Shown here piece after piece: positions 53,215-61,543 of a stretch of DNA of 64,000 nucleotides; positions within the stretch are counted from its first letter, which is position 1; the number at the start of each line of letters is the position of its first letter. Source of the stretch: Sphingomonas sp. HF-S4 (lineage in GTDB: Bacteria > Pseudomonadota > Alphaproteobacteria > Sphingomonadales > Sphingomonadaceae); NCBI RefSeq assembly GCF_032911445.1, contig NZ_JAWJEJ010000001.1, positions 2,418,001 to 2,482,000 of the forward strand, written 5' to 3'. The position numbers and the translations under genes are program-made. A model generated the notes under the pieces. The model had not been told where the DNA came from and made no database searches. It worked only from the letters and a program-made list of their open reading frames with translations.

Positions 53215-53841
53215 ATGATTATCGCCGTCGATGGACCTGCGGCCTCGGGCAAGGGCACGATCGCCCGCGCGCTCGCGCGGCATTACGGGCTGCCGCACCT
53301 CGACACCGGGCTGCTCTACCGCGCCGTCGCCGCAACGGTGCTGCGCGAAGGGCTCGACCCGGCGGTCGAGGCCGACGCAGTCGCTGCCTGCGGCTTCCCC
53401 GACGCGCTGCTCGACGACCCCTCGTTGCGCACCGACGAGGTCGGCAAGGCCGCCTCGGTGGTCTCGGCGCACCCGCTGGTCCGCGCCGCGCTGCTCCAGC
53501 GCCAGCGCAGGTTCGCGCAGCAGCCCGGCGGCGCGGTGCTCGATGGCCGCGACATCGGCACGGTGATCGCGCCCGACGCGCAGGTGAAGCTGTTCGTCAA
53601 GGCAACGCCGACGATCCGCGCGCAGCGCCGCCATCTCGAGCTGCGCAAACAGGGCGCCAATGTCAGCCTCGACAAGGTGCTCGCCGACATCCGCGCCCGC
53701 GACGAGCGCGATTCGCAGCGCAGCACCGCGCCGATGCGCCAGGCCGAGGATGCCGCAGTGCTCGACACCAGCTTCCTGTCGATCGACGCCGCGATCCAGC
53801 GCGCGGTCGCGCTGGTCGAGGAACGCAGCCACGACGGCTAG
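53215..53841 (+). CDS. cmk: cytidylate kinase
   Basis: 208 residues. Phosphorylates CMP and dCMP. P-loop GPAASGKGT at 7-15, [23 protein letters not shown] and the lid with [13 protein letters not shown] 53215 gives the usual [14 protein letters not shown] start; GTG 53206 is also in frame. Downstream of aroA, upstream of rpsA, an arrangement kept in many proteobacteria (aroA-cmk-rpsA-ihfB). Confidence 0.95.
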   Translation: MIIAVDGPAASGKGTIARALARHYGLPHLDTGLLYRAVAATVLREGLDPAVEADAVAACGFPDALLDDPSLRTDEVGKAASVVSAHPLVRAALLQRQRRFAQQPGGAVLDGRDIGTVIAPDAQVKLFVKATPTIRAQRRHLELRKQGANVSLDKVLADIRARDERDSQRSTAPMRQAEDAAVLDTSFLSIDAAIQRAVALVEERSHDG

Positions 53842-53874
53842 CGCCTCTTCACCCGCGCAATGGCAGGCCGGCGC

Positions 53875-54156
53875 CTAGTTCTTCGGTGGAAGCGGTACTT
53901 CGCCGCCGATACCCGGCTCGATATGGCCGCGCAGGATCGTGAACATGCCTTCGGTGCCAAAGAGCTGATGGAGGATATGCAGCCCCTGCGCGAGGTCGCC
54001 GCCGAACTGGAACGAAAAGCGATTGAAGTTGCAGTTCACCATCGTCACGGGCCCGCCCGAATATTGGAGGACGATGTCCTGGAAGGTGCAGTTGGTGAAG
54101 CTGTCGCCGTCCAGCGCGAGCGTACCGGCTTCGAAAACGTGATTCTCGTGGTGCAT
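53875..54156 (-). CDS. hypothetical protein (93 aa) with beta-helix-like repeats
   Basis: 93 residues, no signal. Alternating FxNCTF / VNCNF segments (DSFTNCTFQDIVLQYSGGPV, TMVNCNFNRFSFQFGG) resemble a few turns of a right-handed beta-helix, then a helical HILHQLFGTEGMF and tail PPKN. GGAAAGA precedes the ATG. Lies on the opposite strand between cmk and rpsA. Function unknown. Confidence 0.65.
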   Translation of the reverse strand: MHHENHVFEAGTLALDGDSFTNCTFQDIVLQYSGGPVTMVNCNFNRFSFQFGGDLAQGLHILHQLFGTEGMFTILRGHIEPGIGGEVPLPPKN

Positions 54157-54469
54157 GGGTCTTTCCGCTTTGCCTGGCAGCTGCCCTTGCACGCCACGCC
54201 GTTGCTCCGCAATGGCGCGGCGCCCCACCTTGCCTCCAGGCCGCGGTTCGGGTAAGGGCCGCGCGTCCTGCGAGCGATGCTCGCGGAGGTATGGCGCATC
54301 GAGACGAGTCCCGCGCGCCGTTTTCACACGCAATGGCGTCTGGTCCTCCGCTTGTTCCTGCCCGCTGGATGCCGCGACCGGCATTCGGCTGCCGCGGCAA
54401 TTTCGGCCTCCAAGACCGCTGGATTCAACCAGCCGGCCGGAAAAAACGTGAACTAGGAACTGAACCTCT
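54157..54469. other. rpsA upstream region
   Basis: 313 bases separate the 93-residue gene from rpsA. No gene or clear hairpin element is recognised. It probably contains the rpsA promoter and leader; the last 30 bases before ATG 54470 (CGTGAACTAGGAACTGAACC) offer only a weak Shine-Dalgarno, as is usual for S1 mRNA. Confidence 0.5.
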
Positions 54470-56182
54470 ATGGCCACTACGGCAAACCCCAGCCGCGACG
54501 ATTTCGCGGCGCTCCTCGAGCAGACTCTCGGCGGCGCAGAAAGCTTTGAAGGCCGCGTCGTCATCGGCACCGTCACCGGCATCGAGAACGATCTCGCCGT
54601 GATCGACGTGGGCCTCAAGTCCGAAGGCCGCGTGCCGCTGCGCGAATTCGCAGCGCCGGGCCAGAAGGCCGAGCTCAAGGTCGGCGACGAAGTGCAGGTC
54701 TATGTCGACCGCGTCGAGAACGCCAACGGCGAAGCGATGCTCAGCCGCGACCGCGCCCGCCGCGAAGCCGCCTGGGACAATCTCGAAACCGAATTCGCCA
54801 AGACCGCGCGCGTCGAGGGCGTCATCTTCGGCCGCGTCAAGGGCGGCTTCACTGTCGACCTTTCGGGCGCAGTGGCCTTCCTCCCCGGCTCGCAGGTCGA
54901 CATCCGCCCGGTGCGCGATGTCACCCCGCTGATGGACATCCCCCAGCCGTTCCAGATCCTCAAGATGGACCGCAAGCGCGGCAACATCGTGGTGTCGCGT
55001 CGCGCGGTGCTCGAGGAAACCCGCGCCGAGCAGCGCTCGGGCCTGATCCAGTCGCTGGCCGAGGGCCAGGTGATCGACGGCGTCGTCAAGAACATCACCG
55101 ATTACGGTGCGTTCGTGGATCTCGGCGGCATCGACGGCCTGCTCCACGTCACCGACCTCAGCTACAAGCGCGTCAACCATCCGAGCGAAGTGCTCAACAT
55201 CGGTGACACGGTGAAGGTGCAGATCATCCGCATCAACCGCGACACCCAGCGCATCAGCCTCGGCATGAAGCAGCTCGAGAGCGATCCGTGGGATGGCGCC
55301 GCGGCCAAGTATCCGGTCGGCGCGAAGCTTTCGGGCCGCGTCACGAACATCACCGAATATGGTGCGTTCGTCGAGCTCGAGGCCGGCATCGAAGGCCTGG
55401 TCCACGTCTCGGAGATGAGCTGGACCAAGAAGAACGTCCATCCGGGCAAGATCGTCTCGACCTCGCAGGAAGTCGAAGTCGTGGTGCTTGAGGTCGATGC
55501 CGAGAAGCGTCGCATCTCGCTGGGCCTCAAGCAGGCGCAGAACAACCCGTGGGAGGCCTTCGCGGCTGCCCATCCGGTCGGCACCGAAGTCGAAGGCGAA
55601 GTCAAGAACGCCACCGAGTTCGGCCTGTTCATCGGCCTCGACAACGACGTCGACGGCATGGTCCACATGTCGGACATCGCCTGGGGCATCTCGGGCGAGG
55701 ACGCGCTCAACCTGCATCGCAAGGGCGAGACCGTTAAGGCGATCGTGCTCGCGATCGAGCCCGACAAGGAGCGCATCAGCCTCGGCATGAAGCAGCTCGA
55801 GCGCGGCGGCCCGTCGGCAGCGGTTGCTGCAGGCGGCGGCGACAAGCTCAACAAGAACGCCATCGTCACCGTCTCGGTGCTCGAAGTCCGCGACGCGGGC
55901 CTCGAAGTCCAGGTCGGCGAAGACGGCGCGACCGGCTTCATCAAGCGCACCGATCTCGGCCGCGACCGCGACGAGCAGCGTCCGGAGCGTTTCCAGGTCG
56001 GCCAGAAGTTCGATGCGATGGTCACCGGCTTCGATCGTTCGAAGAAGCCGACCTTCTCGGTCAAGGCGATGCAGATCGCCGAAGAGAAGCAGGCGGTTCA
56101 GCAGTACGGCTCGTCCGATTCGGGCGCGTCGCTGGGCGACATCCTCGGCGAAGCCCTCAAGGCCCGCAACGAGAAGAACTGA
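54470..56182 (+). CDS. rpsA: 30S ribosomal protein S1
   Basis: 570 residues with six S1 RNA-binding repeats. The first two (~30-100, ~115-180) bind the ribosome; the rest (~195-265 with GVVKNITDYGAFVDLGG, ~280-350 with GRVTNITEYGAFVELEA, ~365-440, ~455-530) bind mRNA. EITRDGAL-like regions are absent, as expected. Helps unfold and load mRNA. ATG 54470 agrees with the family N terminus (TANPSRDDFAALLEQTL). Followed by a terminator. Confidence 0.98.
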   Translation: MATTANPSRDDFAALLEQTLGGAESFEGRVVIGTVTGIENDLAVIDVGLKSEGRVPLREFAAPGQKAELKVGDEVQVYVDRVENANGEAMLSRDRARREAAWDNLETEFAKTARVEGVIFGRVKGGFTVDLSGAVAFLPGSQVDIRPVRDVTPLMDIPQPFQILKMDRKRGNIVVSRRAVLEETRAEQRSGLIQSLAEGQVIDGVVKNITDYGAFVDLGGIDGLLHVTDLSYKRVNHPSEVLNIGDTVKVQIIRINRDTQRISLGMKQLESDPWDGAAAKYPVGAKLSGRVTNITEYGAFVELEAGIEGLVHVSEMSWTKKNVHPGKIVSTSQEVEVVVLEVDAEKRRISLGLKQAQNNPWEAFAAAHPVGTEVEGEVKNATEFGLFIGLDNDVDGMVHMSDIAWGISGEDALNLHRKGETVKAIVLAIEPDKERISLGMKQLERGGPSAAVAAGGGDKLNKNAIVTVSVLEVRDAGLEVQVGEDGATGFIKRTDLGRDRDEQRPERFQVGQKFDAMVTGFDRSKKPTFSVKAMQIAEEKQAVQQYGSSDSGASLGDILGEALKARNEKN

Positions 56183-56190
56183 TGAGGTTC

Positions 56191-56222
56191 GGGGGGGCGG
56201 TTTCGGCCGCCTCCCCCTTCCT
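56191..56222 (+). terminator. rpsA terminator hairpin
   Basis: GGGGGGGCGG, TTTCGG loop, CCGCCTCCCCC then TTCCTT. GC-rich stem right after the rpsA stop. Confidence 0.65.
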
Positions 56223-56355
56223 TGACGTAAATTAATCCCGCAAACTGTTCATCTTCGCCTTGATGCAGGTTGCATAAGGGCGCTAGAGCAAACGCCGTTG
56301 GGGATTATGCAGCGCCGGACACACCGCAGTCCGCGCCTGCCAAGGGAGGGTGCGG

Positions 56356-56634
56356 ATGATCCGTTCTGAGCTCGTGCAACTGCTGGTGGATGACAATCCC
56401 GGTCTGTCGGCACGCGAGGTGGAAAAGATCGTCTCGGTCTTCTTCGACGAGATCGTCGGCCGCCTGACCGAGGATGGCCGTGTCGAGCTGCGCGGCTTCG
56501 GCGCCTTCTCGACCCGGGCCCGCGACGGCCGCACCGGCCGCAACCCGCGCACCGGCGAGACCGTCGACGTCGCCGCCAAGCGCGTCCCCTATTTCAAGCC
56601 CGGCAAGGAAATGCGCGTTCGCCTGAACGTCTGA
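56356..56634 (+). CDS. ihfB: integration host factor subunit beta
   Basis: 92 residues. DNA-bending HU/IHF family: [38 protein letters not shown] and [20 protein letters not shown] with the DNA-intercalating Pro. GGAGG lies 6 nt before ATG 56356. Its location after rpsA is conserved in proteobacteria and supports IHF-beta rather than HU. Confidence 0.95.
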   Translation: MIRSELVQLLVDDNPGLSAREVEKIVSVFFDEIVGRLTEDGRVELRGFGAFSTRARDGRTGRNPRTGETVDVAAKRVPYFKPGKEMRVRLNV

Positions 56635-56656
56635 TCCGCTGCCGCTTGCGAACGTG

Positions 56657-56693
56657 GAAGAGGCCGGAACCGCTTGACGGTTCCGGCCTCTTC
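56657..56693 (+). terminator. ihfB terminator hairpin
   Basis: GAAGAGGCCGGAACCG, loop CTTGA, CGGTTCCGGCCTCTTC makes a perfect 16-bp stem; the following GCGTTT is only a weak U-tract. Confidence 0.75.
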
Positions 56694-56711
56694 GCGTTTG
56701 GCGGTATTCAT

Positions 56712-56798
56712 GCGGACGTGGCGGAACCGGTAGACGCCGGAGACTTAAAATCTTCTGCCCCTCGGGGCGTGCGGGTTCGAGTCCCGCCGTCCGCACCA
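56712..56798 (+). tRNA. tRNA-Leu (anticodon TAA)
   Basis: GCGGACG acceptor stem, D-arm GGCGGAACCGGTAGACGCC, anticodon arm GGAGA-CTTAAAA-TCTTC with TAA, long variable arm TGCCCCTCGGGGCG as in class II tRNAs, T-arm GGGTTCGAGTCCC, encoded CCA. 87 nt. Confidence 0.97.
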
Positions 56799-56802
56799 AT
56801 CC

Positions 56803-57036
56803 TTAGTTGCTGTCGGGATCGTCGTCGTCGGTGGCGATGATCACGCCGCCGGCGATGATCGCAGCCACGCCGATGATCGCGATGATCGGCGCACCTGCAA
56901 TGTCCGATTCCTTTTCAGCCGTCGTCGAACCGCGGAGCGACAACTTCGACGCCGAACCCTGCGCGGCGATTGCCGGCGTCGCCACCAGCGACAAGGCGGC
57001 CAGCGCCGCCGCGCCTGTTCCCAAGATACGCTTCAT
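56803..57036 (-). CDS. small secreted protein with C-terminal hydrophobic helix
   Basis: 77 residues: signal peptide (MKRILGTGAAALAALSLVAT, cleaved after PAIAA), short polar stretch SASKLSLRGSTTAEKES, a hydrophobic helix PIIAIIGVAAIIAGGVIIA and an acidic tail DDDDPDSN. GAGGAG precedes ATG 57036. Such small anchored proteins are common in sphingomonads; function unknown. Confidence 0.7.
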   Translation of the reverse strand: MKRILGTGAAALAALSLVATPAIAAQGSASKLSLRGSTTAEKESDIAGAPIIAIIGVAAIIAGGVIIATDDDDPDSN

Positions 57037-57200
57037 ACCATTACTCCTCGCCATCATTCATGGTTCGAACCCTTCGCAGTCGAGCAGGTTCCCCAAAGCC
57101 TTGTGCGGTGCGGCAGATCGACGGTTGCGCGCGCTACGGGGGTTGGCAGCGCGCGATGCGGGCCATACACCCGCCCCATCACCCACCAACGGAAGCCCTG

Positions 57201-58664
57201 ATGCTGCGTATCTCCCTTCCCCTGCTGCTCGGCCTGGCGCTGGCGACGGGAGGATGCGGCAGCGGCGGGCAGCGCAAGGACAACACGCCGGTGGTGGTCA
57301 GCGCGGTCGGCGGCGAGGCCAAGCCGGCCGATCCCAGCACCGCGCCGCTCGGCGCCGGCGAGCGCGTGCTGATGGGCGCGACCGCGCAGGGCCTTGTCCG
57401 CTTCGATGCCGCCGGCCAGATCGAGCCGGCGCTGGCCGAGCGCTGGATCGTCATCGACGACGGCCGCAGCTACATTTTCCGCCTGCGCGAGGCCTATTGG
57501 CCCGATGGCGAGCCGGTGTCCGCGGCGCAGGTCGTCCGCGTGCTGCGCCGCGCCGCCGCGCCGGGCAGCCGCAACGCGCTAGCCCCCTTCCTCGCGGTCA
57601 TCGACGAGATCGTCGAGATGACCCCGACGGTGATCGAGGTCCGGCTCAAGCGCCCGCGACCCGACCTGCTCAAGCTGTTCGCCCAGCCTGAGCTCGCGGT
57701 GTTCCGCACCGGCAGCCTAGACGGCAGCGGGCCGTTCCTCGCCCGCCCTTTGGCGCGCGGCGTGCTGCTGCGCCCCGCGCGCGACCCGGCGCGCGGGAGC
57801 GACCCGGGCGAACCCGAGCCCGAGGAAATGGTCCAGCTGCTCGCCGAGCGCGCCGCAGTGGCGGTGGCGCGCTTCAAGGCCCGGAAATCCGACCTGGTGC
57901 TCGGCGGGAGCTTCGTCGACTGGCCGCTGCTCGCGCCTGCCGAACTGGCGCCGGCCAATATCCGCGTCGAGCAGCCGCTCGGGCTGTTCGGCCTCGTAGT
58001 CGCCAATCGCGAAGGCTTCCTCGCCGATCCCGCCAACCGCGGCGCGATCGCAATGGCGATCGACCGCATTGCGCTGGTCCAGGCAGTCCGCCCCGAATGG
58101 GCGCCGATCGAGACGCTGCTGCCCGGCCAGCTCGATTCGGCGATGCCTCCCGCCCGGCCGGGCTGGGCGACGCTGGCGCTTGACGCGCGGCGGCAATCGG
58201 CCCGCGAACGCGTCCAGGCGTGGCGCCGCGACCATCCCGAGCCGCTGCGGCTGCGGATCGCACTTCCCGCCGGCCCCGGCGCGACCCTGGTCTGGGGACA
58301 CCTTGCCGAGGCGATGCTCCGGATCGGCGCGGCGCCCGAGCGCGTCGGCCCGGACGATCCCGCCGAGCTGCGCCTGATCGACGCGATCGCGCCCTATGAC
58401 AGCGGGCGCTGGTTCGTGCAGACCGCGTGCGTGGTCTGCTCGGACGATGCAAAGGCGCTGGTCCTCGCGGGCCGCGAAGCCGTCGATCTGCCCTCGCGCG
58501 CGCAGCGGATCGCCGAGGCCGATGCGGTGCTGACCGCGGACGCCGCCTATATCCCGCTTGCCCAGCCGCTGCGCTGGTCGCTGGTCGCGTTACGGCTGGG
58601 GGCGTGGCAGGGGAACGCGCGCGGCTGGCACCCGTTGAACCATCTGCGCGACGCGAAGGAGTGA
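57201..58664 (+). CDS. ABC transporter solute-binding lipoprotein, family 5 (peptide type)
   Basis: 487 residues. Lipobox LATGGC (Cys19). The family-5 layout is seen: QGLVRFDAAGQIEPALAERW, DDGRSYIFRLREAYWPDGEP and AAQVVRVLRRAAAPGSRNAL, then NRGAIAMAIDRIALVQAV in the second lobe. Binds peptides or similar solutes; no permease or ATPase is adjacent, so it may work with others or in signalling. GGAAG precedes the ATG; overlaps the DUF4112 start by one base. Confidence 0.85.
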   Translation: MLRISLPLLLGLALATGGCGSGGQRKDNTPVVVSAVGGEAKPADPSTAPLGAGERVLMGATAQGLVRFDAAGQIEPALAERWIVIDDGRSYIFRLREAYWPDGEPVSAAQVVRVLRRAAAPGSRNALAPFLAVIDEIVEMTPTVIEVRLKRPRPDLLKLFAQPELAVFRTGSLDGSGPFLARPLARGVLLRPARDPARGSDPGEPEPEEMVQLLAERAAVAVARFKARKSDLVLGGSFVDWPLLAPAELAPANIRVEQPLGLFGLVVANREGFLADPANRGAIAMAIDRIALVQAVRPEWAPIETLLPGQLDSAMPPARPGWATLALDARRQSARERVQAWRRDHPEPLRLRIALPAGPGATLVWGHLAEAMLRIGAAPERVGPDDPAELRLIDAIAPYDSGRWFVQTACVVCSDDAKALVLAGREAVDLPSRAQRIAEADAVLTADAAYIPLAQPLRWSLVALRLGAWQGNARGWHPLNHLRDAKE

Positions 58665-59101
58665 TGAAGGTGGCGAGGCCGGAACGCATGGCTACGGGCT
58701 GGAGCGCGGCGGCGAAGGACTTGCCGCTGAGCAAGGATCCCGCACATATCCGCCGTCGGATCGAGGCGATGGAGAAGCTGCTCGAGCGCAGCTTCACGAT
58801 TCCCGGCACGCGCTTTCCCGTGGGGCTCGACGTCGTGCTCGACCTCGTGCCCGGGATCGGCACCACCATCGCCGCGGCGATGGGCGCCTATATGGCGTGG
58901 GAAGCGCGCAACCTCGGCATGTCCAAGACCCAGGTGGCGCGGATGGCGGGCAATATCGGGTTCGACTGGATGCTGGGGATGATCCCCTGGGTCGGCGCGA
59001 TCCCGGACCTGTTCTTCCGATCGAACACGCGGAACCTGCGCATCATCCGGAAGCACCTCGACAAGCATCATCCGGCAAGCGTGACGGTCGAGCACCCCTA
59101 G
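58664..59101 (+). CDS. DUF4112 domain protein
   Basis: 145 residues. Central segment FPVGLDVVLDLVPGIGTTIA, AAMGAYMAWEARNLGMSKTQ and GFDWMLGMIPWVGAIPDLFF carries hydrophobic helices in the DUF4112 pattern; the start is basic (MKVARPERMATG). The ATG overlaps the previous stop (TGATG), with AAGGAG before it. Membrane-associated, function unknown. Confidence 0.8.
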   Translation: MKVARPERMATGWSAAAKDLPLSKDPAHIRRRIEAMEKLLERSFTIPGTRFPVGLDVVLDLVPGIGTTIAAAMGAYMAWEARNLGMSKTQVARMAGNIGFDWMLGMIPWVGAIPDLFFRSNTRNLRIIRKHLDKHHPASVTVEHP

Positions 59102-59134
59102 GTTGAGGACTCCAGCAAGCGACTGACAAAGTAC

Positions 59135-59216
59135 GTCATCCCGGCCTCGAGCCGGGATCCCGCTTCTTCTGTGGAGCAAGGCAGCGGGCCCTCGGCGCAA
59201 GGCCGGGGGGACGAAG
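59135..59216. repeat. degraded intergenic repeat
   Basis: ATCCCGGCCTCGAGCCGGGAT forms a hairpin, followed by GCGCAAGGCCGGGGGGACG, resembling the GTCACCCCGG element at 6888-6992. The remaining 59217-59425 holds nothing I recognise apart from the nadC 3' side. Confidence 0.5.
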
Positions 59217-59425
59217 AAATATGAGCCCTTACCGTAAGCTTGCAATGTAGGATTTCGTCTGATGTGCTGCCCGCAGGCGGTGCTCGCCGCGCCCGTCCCC
59301 GGCTCTTTGAACGCGTGAACCTGCCCCCTCCAACAGCGCAATTATAGTACGGCTTCGCGCAACTTCTGGAATGAATAAATGCGCAAAGTGCGAAGTTAAG
59401 CCCGCCGGATCCAATACGCCGCGGC

Positions 59426-60271
59426 TCAGGCGGCAGTGAAATCAAGCCCGATATCGGCCGCCGGTGCCGATTGGGTGAGTCGTCCGACGCTCACATAGGT
59501 CACGCCAGTAGCGGCAATCGCGCCGATCGTGTCGAGGCGAACGCCGCCCGAGGCCTCGGTCGGCACCCTGCCCGCGACCAGCGCGACGGCCTCGCGCAGC
59601 GTCTCCGGGGCCATATTGTCGAGCAGCAGGTGGGTCGCGCCGGCGTCGAGCGCGGGGGCGATCTGGTCGATCCGGTCGACCTCGACGATGATGCTGGCGA
59701 TCCCTGCGGCGACGGCGCGGCGCACCGCCTCGCCGATCGAGCCGGCGACACCGACATGATTGTCCTTGATCATCGCCGCGTCCCACAGCCCCATGCGATG
59801 GTTCCGCGCGCCGCCCATGCGCGTGGCGTATTTCTCAAGCACGCGCAGGCCGGGGATGGTTTTCCGCGTGTCGAGCAAAGTGGCGCCGGTGCCGGCGATC
59901 GCATCGACATAGGACCGCGTCAGCGTCGCGATCCCTGAGAGGTGCTGGACGGTGTTGAGCGCCGAACGCTCGGCAGTGAGCATCGCGCGCGCCTTGCCGC
60001 GCAGGCGGAGCAGGTCGGTGTCTGGCGCAACCGCGTCGCCATCCTCGACCAGCCGCTCGATTGCCACGTCGGGATCGAGCGCGCGGAAGAACGCTTCGGC
60101 GATCGGCAGCCCGGCAACGGTGATCGCGTCGCGGCTGTCCATCACGCCTTCGAAAATCGCGTCGGCGGGGATCACCGCGGCGGAGGTGATGTCGCCGGCA
60201 TCGCCGAGATCCTCGGCGAGCGTGGCGCGGACGAAGGCGGCGAGGTCGAAGCGGTCGAGGGTGAAGGGCAT
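59426..60271 (-). CDS. nadC: nicotinate-nucleotide pyrophosphorylase (carboxylating)
   Basis: 281 residues. Converts quinolinate and PRPP to nicotinate mononucleotide in de novo NAD synthesis. EDLGDAGDITS, ALNTVQHLSGIATLT, LDTRKTIPGLR, RNHRMGLWDAAMIKDNHV and LDNMAPETLREAV are the QPRTase signatures with substrate-binding Arg, His and Lys. nadA, the preceding enzyme, enters at the right edge of the window, about 4 kb away on the same strand. Divergent from dinB. Confidence 0.96.
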   Translation of the reverse strand: MPFTLDRFDLAAFVRATLAEDLGDAGDITSAAVIPADAIFEGVMDSRDAITVAGLPIAEAFFRALDPDVAIERLVEDGDAVAPDTDLLRLRGKARAMLTAERSALNTVQHLSGIATLTRSYVDAIAGTGATLLDTRKTIPGLRVLEKYATRMGGARNHRMGLWDAAMIKDNHVGVAGSIGEAVRRAVAAGIASIIVEVDRIDQIAPALDAGATHLLLDNMAPETLREAVALVAGRVPTEASGGVRLDTIGAIAATGVTYVSVGRLTQSAPAADIGLDFTAA

Positions 60272-60343
60272 GGGGTGGCTCTACAGCCGACAGAGGCGGG
60301 ACGGAAGCCGCCCCACCCCCTTCGTGCTGGACGGGGATAGGCT

Positions 60344-60358
60344 GTTCCCCTATTGTTC
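60344..60358 (+). promoter_or_regulatory. LexA SOS box upstream of dinB
   Basis: GTTC, seven bases (CCCTATT), GTTC: exact match to the alphaproteobacterial LexA binding pattern GTTC-N7-GTTC. It lies 21 bp before the dinB start and about 70 bp from nadC. Confidence 0.8.
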
Positions 60359-60379
60359 GAACGACGCTAAACCGCCCAG

Positions 60380-61465
60380 GTGCCCTCGGTCCGCAAGATC
60401 ATCCATATCGACATGGACGCCTTCTATGCGTCGGTCGAGCAGCGCGACGCGCCCGAGCTGCGCGGCAGGCCCGTCGCGGTGGGTCATGGCGCGGCGCGCG
60501 GCGTGGTCGCCGCGGCAAGCTACGAGGCGCGGACCTTCGGCGTGCGATCGGCGCTGCCCTCGGTGACCGCGTTGCGGCGCTGCCCCGAGCTCGTCTTCGT
60601 GCCGCCGCGCTTCGAGGTCTACAAGGCGGTGTCGAGGCAGATCCACGCGATCTTCGCCGACTATACCGAGCTGATCCAGCCGCTGTCGCTCGACGAGGCC
60701 TATCTCGACGTCACCGCCGATCGCCAGGGACTCGGCACGGCCTGGGCGACCGCCAAGGCGATCCGTGCGCGCATCCTGGAGGAGACCGGGCTGACCGCGT
60801 CGGCGGGCATTTCGTACAACAAGTTCCTCGCCAAGCTCGCCTCGGACCATCGCAAGCCCAACGGCCAGTTCGCCGTGACGCCCGAAATGGGCGCGGCCTG
60901 GGTCGAGACGCTGCCGGTCAAGCGCTTCCACGGGGTGGGGCCGGTGACCGCAGCCAAGATGGCGCGGCTCGGGATCGAGACCGGCGCCGACCTGCGCGCC
61001 AAGCCGCTCGACTTCCTGCGCCAGCATTTCGGCAGTTCGGCGGAATGGTATCACGCGATCGCGCGCGGCGAGGACGACCGCCCGGTCAATCCGTCGCGCG
61101 AACGCAAGTCTTCCGGATCGGAAACCACGTTCGACCGCGACCTGACCGAACCCGCCGAAATCGAGGCGGGCGTGCTGCGCATGGCCGACGACGTCTGGAG
61201 CTGGTGCGACAAGGCGCAGGCGTTCGGCCGGACGGTGACGGTGAAGGTCAAGTTCGCCGACTTCAAGCAGATCACCCGCAGCAAGAGTTTTCCGAGCGCG
61301 GTGCGCACGCAGGAGGCCCTACGCGCGGCGAGCCGCGAACTGATCGCGCTGGTGCTGCCCCCCGAAAAGGGTATCCGCCTGGTGGGCGTCACGGTTTCGA
61401 ACTTCGAGCCAGGGACCGAGCATGGCGAGGCGCTGCCGCTGTTCGGCCCCGGCGAGGCCGCGTGA
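60380..61465 (+). CDS. dinB: DNA polymerase IV
   Basis: 361 residues, Y-family translesion polymerase. Catalytic acids in HIDMDAFYASVEQ (start) and SLDEAYLDVT; KLASDHRKPNGQF, GVGPVTAAKMARLGI (helix-hairpin-helix) and little-finger KFADFKQITRSKSF are present. The C-terminal beta-clamp motif appears as LPLFGPG. GTG 60380 has no ribosome site but gives the family N terminus. A LexA box sits just upstream, so it is SOS-controlled. Confidence 0.95.
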   Translation: MPSVRKIIHIDMDAFYASVEQRDAPELRGRPVAVGHGAARGVVAAASYEARTFGVRSALPSVTALRRCPELVFVPPRFEVYKAVSRQIHAIFADYTELIQPLSLDEAYLDVTADRQGLGTAWATAKAIRARILEETGLTASAGISYNKFLAKLASDHRKPNGQFAVTPEMGAAWVETLPVKRFHGVGPVTAAKMARLGIETGADLRAKPLDFLRQHFGSSAEWYHAIARGEDDRPVNPSRERKSSGSETTFDRDLTEPAEIEAGVLRMADDVWSWCDKAQAFGRTVTVKVKFADFKQITRSKSFPSAVRTQEALRAASRELIALVLPPEKGIRLVGVTVSNFEPGTEHGEALPLFGPGEAA

Positions 61466-61543
61466 CGCACAGCCGCCTATCGCGCGCCGCTCAAGCATGC
61501 CACGATCGTCGCATCGCAGTGGATTCGAAGGGGATACAGGCCA

